Assembly: GCA_023416415.1 (NCBI GenBank) | Contig: JAEZHR010000248.1 | Span: 1-9,020 of the forward strand | Direction: 5' to 3' | Source: Pseudomonadota bacterium | Lineage (GTDB): Bacteria; Pseudomonadota; Gammaproteobacteria; Burkholderiales; Burkholderiaceae_D | Length of the DNA stretch: 9,020 nucleotides | In this document: piece by piece, positions 6,757 through 9,020 of the stretch | How positions within the stretch are numbered: the stretch's first letter is position 1 | Layout: every line of letters begins with the position of its first letter | Made by a program: the position numbers and the translations under genes | Notes under the pieces: generated by a model | The model's database searches: none | Told to the model about the DNA's origin: nothing | The model's input: only the letters and a program-made list of their open reading frames with translations

Positions 6757-8070
6757 ATGACTCAAGCCGCAGTGCACAAAATCGGAAGGAATCGTACTTT
6801 GGTAACAAGCGCCTCAACAGGCGGACCTGTGAACCCGATTGCTGGTCCGCAATCAGGGCAGGTTCGGAACGACGCAGACACACAAGCGCCCGCCAGGACG
6901 GTTGACCCGCCACATGATCCCGCCGGATTGCGCAGCGCCGTTCGAGGTGCGACGCATCGCCTCGCCTCTTGTTTCTCTCGGAAGCAGAGAATACCTTCGA
7001 TTAAGCCCAGTCTCGCCCCTGCCCCTCCCATTTCACCGACGGCCAGAATCGACCTTAAATCCATTACGGTCGGATACCATACAGTGCACGCACTGATGCG
7101 CTGCGGTCTGAATAATTTTCATCTTCGTTGCCTGCTCGCCGATATCACAAAAATTCGAGAACACGGAGAGAAAACCAACGACTGGAAATCCTTCGATAAG
7201 CAATTCCAGAATAGATACAGCGGCGTGCTCACTCCAAGCAGCTTTAAGAAAGAGGCGGACAGGAATTTGCTTTTTTCGCTGGCCTACTACATCGACAAAC
7301 ACCTTGCTTCGGCAGTCGCGAAAGGGTTGCCCGCTGTCGAAGGGAGTCCTGCGAGTGCGCCACTTTCACGCACTTCCGCAAAGTCAGGATCATATGGCCG
7401 CCCCCTGGCACGGCACGGATTTCAGAAGGACCGGAACGATTCCGCCTTCCGTATCGTGCTTGCAGCTTCGAATCAGGTGCTGGGGGTGGATTCGAGCGGT
7501 TCCGATGCAAATCAGGGAATCATTGAAGTTTCCACCGCGAAACCGGACAGGGCACTATCCCCGGAACAGCAGGCACGCTGGCACAAAGCTCAGGCGGAGG
7601 AGCGTGGCCGACTGGCCGGCTTCAATCCGAAGTTGACGAAGTGGCTCGAATCGAAAGGTCTCGTCGCCGTACCCAATACCGGACACGGCTTGAATTGTCT
7701 GATCCACGCGCTGTTGCAGCATGCAAGCGGTGACTATGACAATCCCGAACCGGCGGAAGCCGCCAATTATCGAGCAGAGATCGGGAAAGGCGGAATGCTG
7801 CATTCCGACGATATCGATATGCAGATACTGGTGGCGTCGATCAACAGCGACTTCGATGTCAGCATGAATGTTCACGTCATTCAGGCAACCGAAAGCGGCC
7901 TTCCTGTGATTCTGCCCAAACTTGAAATGGGCGCCGAGGACAATGTCGTAATCTGGCAGCAGGGCGCGCACTACGTGGCGGTAGTTGCCAGAAAGCCAGA
8001 TGATCGGAACCCGGTCAACGCATCTGCCAGTTATGCTCCTCCCGTTTCCGCTGACCAGCAAGCCGCATGA
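6757..8070 (+). CDS. Unnamed protein with C-terminal OTU-like cysteine protease domain (candidate effector)
   Basis: I do not recognise this gene by name. From ATG 6757 it encodes 437 residues. From TTG 6799, which has AAGGA 8 bases upstream, it encodes 423 residues. The first ~95 residues are polar and Ser/Thr/Pro/Gly/Gln-rich, likely disordered. A helical-looking segment follows (about 106-185, with NNFHLRCLLADI and DRNLLFSLAYYIDKHL), then a middle part with FRIVLAASNQVLGVDSS and a charged LSPEQQARWHKAQAEERG helix. The last ~150 residues follow the OTU cysteine-protease order. GHGLNCLIHALLQHA carries the presumed nucleophile Cys314. A polar stretch leads to MLHSDDIDMQILVASI, then strand NVHVI, then NVVIWQQGAHYVAVV with presumed His405. 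The Asp usually three residues before Cys is Gly here, and the residue two after His is Val, so the third catalytic residue is unclear. Composition (48 % GC over 7081-7260) suggests acquisition. It could be a secreted deubiquitinase-like effector, a toxin domain or a self-processing protease. The OTU call is made from motif layout only. Confidence 0.7.
   Translation: MTQAAVHKIGRNRTLVTSASTGGPVNPIAGPQSGQVRNDADTQAPARTVDPPHDPAGLRSAVRGATHRLASCFSRKQRIPSIKPSLAPAPPISPTARIDLKSITVGYHTVHALMRCGLNNFHLRCLLADITKIREHGEKTNDWKSFDKQFQNRYSGVLTPSSFKKEADRNLLFSLAYYIDKHLASAVAKGLPAVEGSPASAPLSRTSAKSGSYGRPLARHGFQKDRNDSAFRIVLAASNQVLGVDSSGSDANQGIIEVSTAKPDRALSPEQQARWHKAQAEERGRLAGFNPKLTKWLESKGLVAVPNTGHGLNCLIHALLQHASGDYDNPEPAEAANYRAEIGKGGMLHSDDIDMQILVASINSDFDVSMNVHVIQATESGLPVILPKLEMGAEDNVVIWQQGAHYVAVVARKPDDRNPVNASASYAPPVSADQQAA
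6786..6790 (+). promoter_or_regulatory. Candidate ribosome binding site for an alternative TTG start of the OTU-like gene
   Basis: AAGGA (within GGAAGGA) lies 8 bases before an in-frame TTG at 6799-6801, which would open with VTSASTGGP. The ATG at 6757 has only a weak GGAATGGG at 6740-6747. The TTG could therefore be the true start, in line with the TTG starts of dctP and lolC in this window. Confidence 0.4.
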
Positions 8071-8079
8071 ACCAGGATT

Positions 8080-9020
8080 TCAGGCACTGTCACCTGCGAC
8101 AAGAACCGCAACGGGCAGCGATGCAAGAACCGTAGCCAGCCGCAGTTGACCACCGTCGGCATCCGGCCTGCCTCCGCCCAGCAGATCTTCCCATGTGGTC
8201 CGGACGCCTGCGGGCATCATCACCCAGGCATCGCCCAGCCTGTTTGCATCCAGTCGCGGCGCACCTGCCTCCAGCAGGCCCTGCGGGCGGTGCACGGCAA
8301 TGACGACAAGCATGAAGTCGCGCTGGCGCCGCGCAAACGCGAGCACGTGCTGCGCCGACTCCCCCCCGACGGCCAGCGGCAAATATTCCCCTTCCGCGAA
8401 CAGCCCGGGCGTTCGCGCGCGCAGGGTCAGCAAACGGCCAATCACCATCTGCTTGATCCAGCCGTCTTCCCAGCCTTCCAGCGCCTCAGCAAGGTCCGGT
8501 CGCGCCTCGAGCATCTGTTCGCGCAACACATAATCGACCGGCCGCCGGTTGTCCGGATCGACCAGACTGAAATCCCACAGGTCGGTGCCCTGATACAGGT
8601 CCGGCACGCCGGGCGTGGTCAGGCGCAGTACCGTCTGCACGAGTCCCTTGGCCGCGCCGAGCGGACCGAGCCGCGCCAGCCACGACTGCATCTGGTCGAG
8701 GAATTCCGGTGATCCGTTCCCGGCCTCGCCCGTACCGAGAATGGCATGCAGGAAGTGCCGGCAGCCGGCTTCGTATTCCTCATTCGGCAGCACCCAGTCG
8801 CTGACCTGCTTGGCTTCGCGCAGGGCCTTGATCTGCCATGCCTCGACGCGCGCGGCAAAGGCGCGCAGGCCTTGCCGGTCGTCCGGCTTCAGGTCGAACG
8901 GCCAGGCCCCCAGCAAGGTCTGGTACAGCATCAGTTCGTCGGCCGGCTGCGGCGCAAGCACCGGTTCGCCATTCTCCGAAACCGCCCCCACCCGAAAGCG
9001 CGCATTCAGCGCCATCCAGG
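8080..9020 (-). CDS. treY: Malto-oligosyltrehalose synthase TreY (C-terminal third)
   Basis: TreY is a cytoplasmic GH13-family enzyme that isomerises the reducing-end bond of maltodextrins to form maltooligosyl-trehalose, which TreZ then cleaves to trehalose. The gene enters from the right edge. 313 codons are visible, and the frame stays open through the window edge (…W-M-A-L-N…), so the Met codon at 9013-9015 is internal. Whole TreY proteins are roughly 800-950 residues, so about a third is seen. Diagnostic segments are DELMLYQTLLGAWPF, the region around REAKQVSDWVLPNEEYE, and above all TTPGVPDLYQGTDLWDFSLV followed directly by DPDNRRPVDYVLREQM. A small C-terminal beta-rich part ends with ATVLASLPVAVLVAG. 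The catalytic residues lie outside the window. Trehalose made this way serves as an osmoprotectant. Partner genes treZ and glgX are not visible but would be expected to the right. It converges with the OTU-like gene, stop to stop, over 9 bases. Confidence 0.93.
   Translation of the reverse strand, partial: WMALNARFRVGAVSENGEPVLAPQPADELMLYQTLLGAWPFDLKPDDRQGLRAFAARVEAWQIKALREAKQVSDWVLPNEEYEAGCRHFLHAILGTGEAGNGSPEFLDQMQSWLARLGPLGAAKGLVQTVLRLTTPGVPDLYQGTDLWDFSLVDPDNRRPVDYVLREQMLEARPDLAEALEGWEDGWIKQMVIGRLLTLRARTPGLFAEGEYLPLAVGGESAQHVLAFARRQRDFMLVVIAVHRPQGLLEAGAPRLDANRLGDAWVMMPAGVRTTWEDLLGGGRPDADGGQLRLATVLASLPVAVLVAGDSA

Noticed and set aside
6560..6760. Search for hrp/PIP-type boxes (paired TTCG or TTCGC motifs) before the OTU-like gene
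   Set aside because: No pair with the expected 15-16 base spacing was found, so regulation by a type III secretion regulator is not supported here.

Overview
The window looks like chromosomal DNA of a betaproteobacterium (Rhodocyclales/Burkholderiales-like). This is inferred from four things: the gene order lolC-lolD-tatD-comEC, high GC in the core genes (individual 60-base lines count from 65 to 80 %), a TRAP-type solute-binding protein, and a TreY-type trehalose synthase. The species cannot be read from the sequence.

Layout. Bases 1-473 (minus) hold the N-terminal part of a DctP-like TRAP transporter substrate-binding protein. It has a TTG start with a good ribosome binding site and an apparent one-base deletion near base 30. 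Bases 474-675 are a leader/intergenic stretch with a nested inverted repeat. From 5838 down to 676 (minus) runs a tight four-gene unit: lolC/E-family permease, lolD ATPase, a TatD-family metal hydrolase and comEC. The first junction is a 4-base ATGA overlap, and the next two gaps are 10 and 3 bases. This housekeeping unit joins lipoprotein release from the inner membrane, a nuclease-family enzyme and the DNA-uptake channel. The best-supported lolC start is a TTG, which gives a 421-residue protein of normal family length.

Bases 5839-6756 are about 900 bases without a convincing gene. They hold a candidate lolC promoter, a 7-base-arm dyad, an AT-rich island and one 40-codon ORF of doubtful status. 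On the plus strand, 6757-8070 encode a protein I do not recognise by name. Its last third has the layout of an OTU-type cysteine protease: Cys in a GLNCLIHALL segment and His in AHYVAVV. Its N terminus is polar and low in complexity. Base composition drops there to about 48 % GC over 7081-7260. The gene is an accessory insertion between lolC and treY and the most interesting element of the window: a candidate secreted effector, toxin or processing protease.

Bases 8080-9020 (minus) carry the C-terminal third of malto-oligosyltrehalose synthase (TreY), convergent with the OTU-like gene and only 9 bases from it. I see no rRNA, tRNA, CRISPR array, insertion sequence or integrase.
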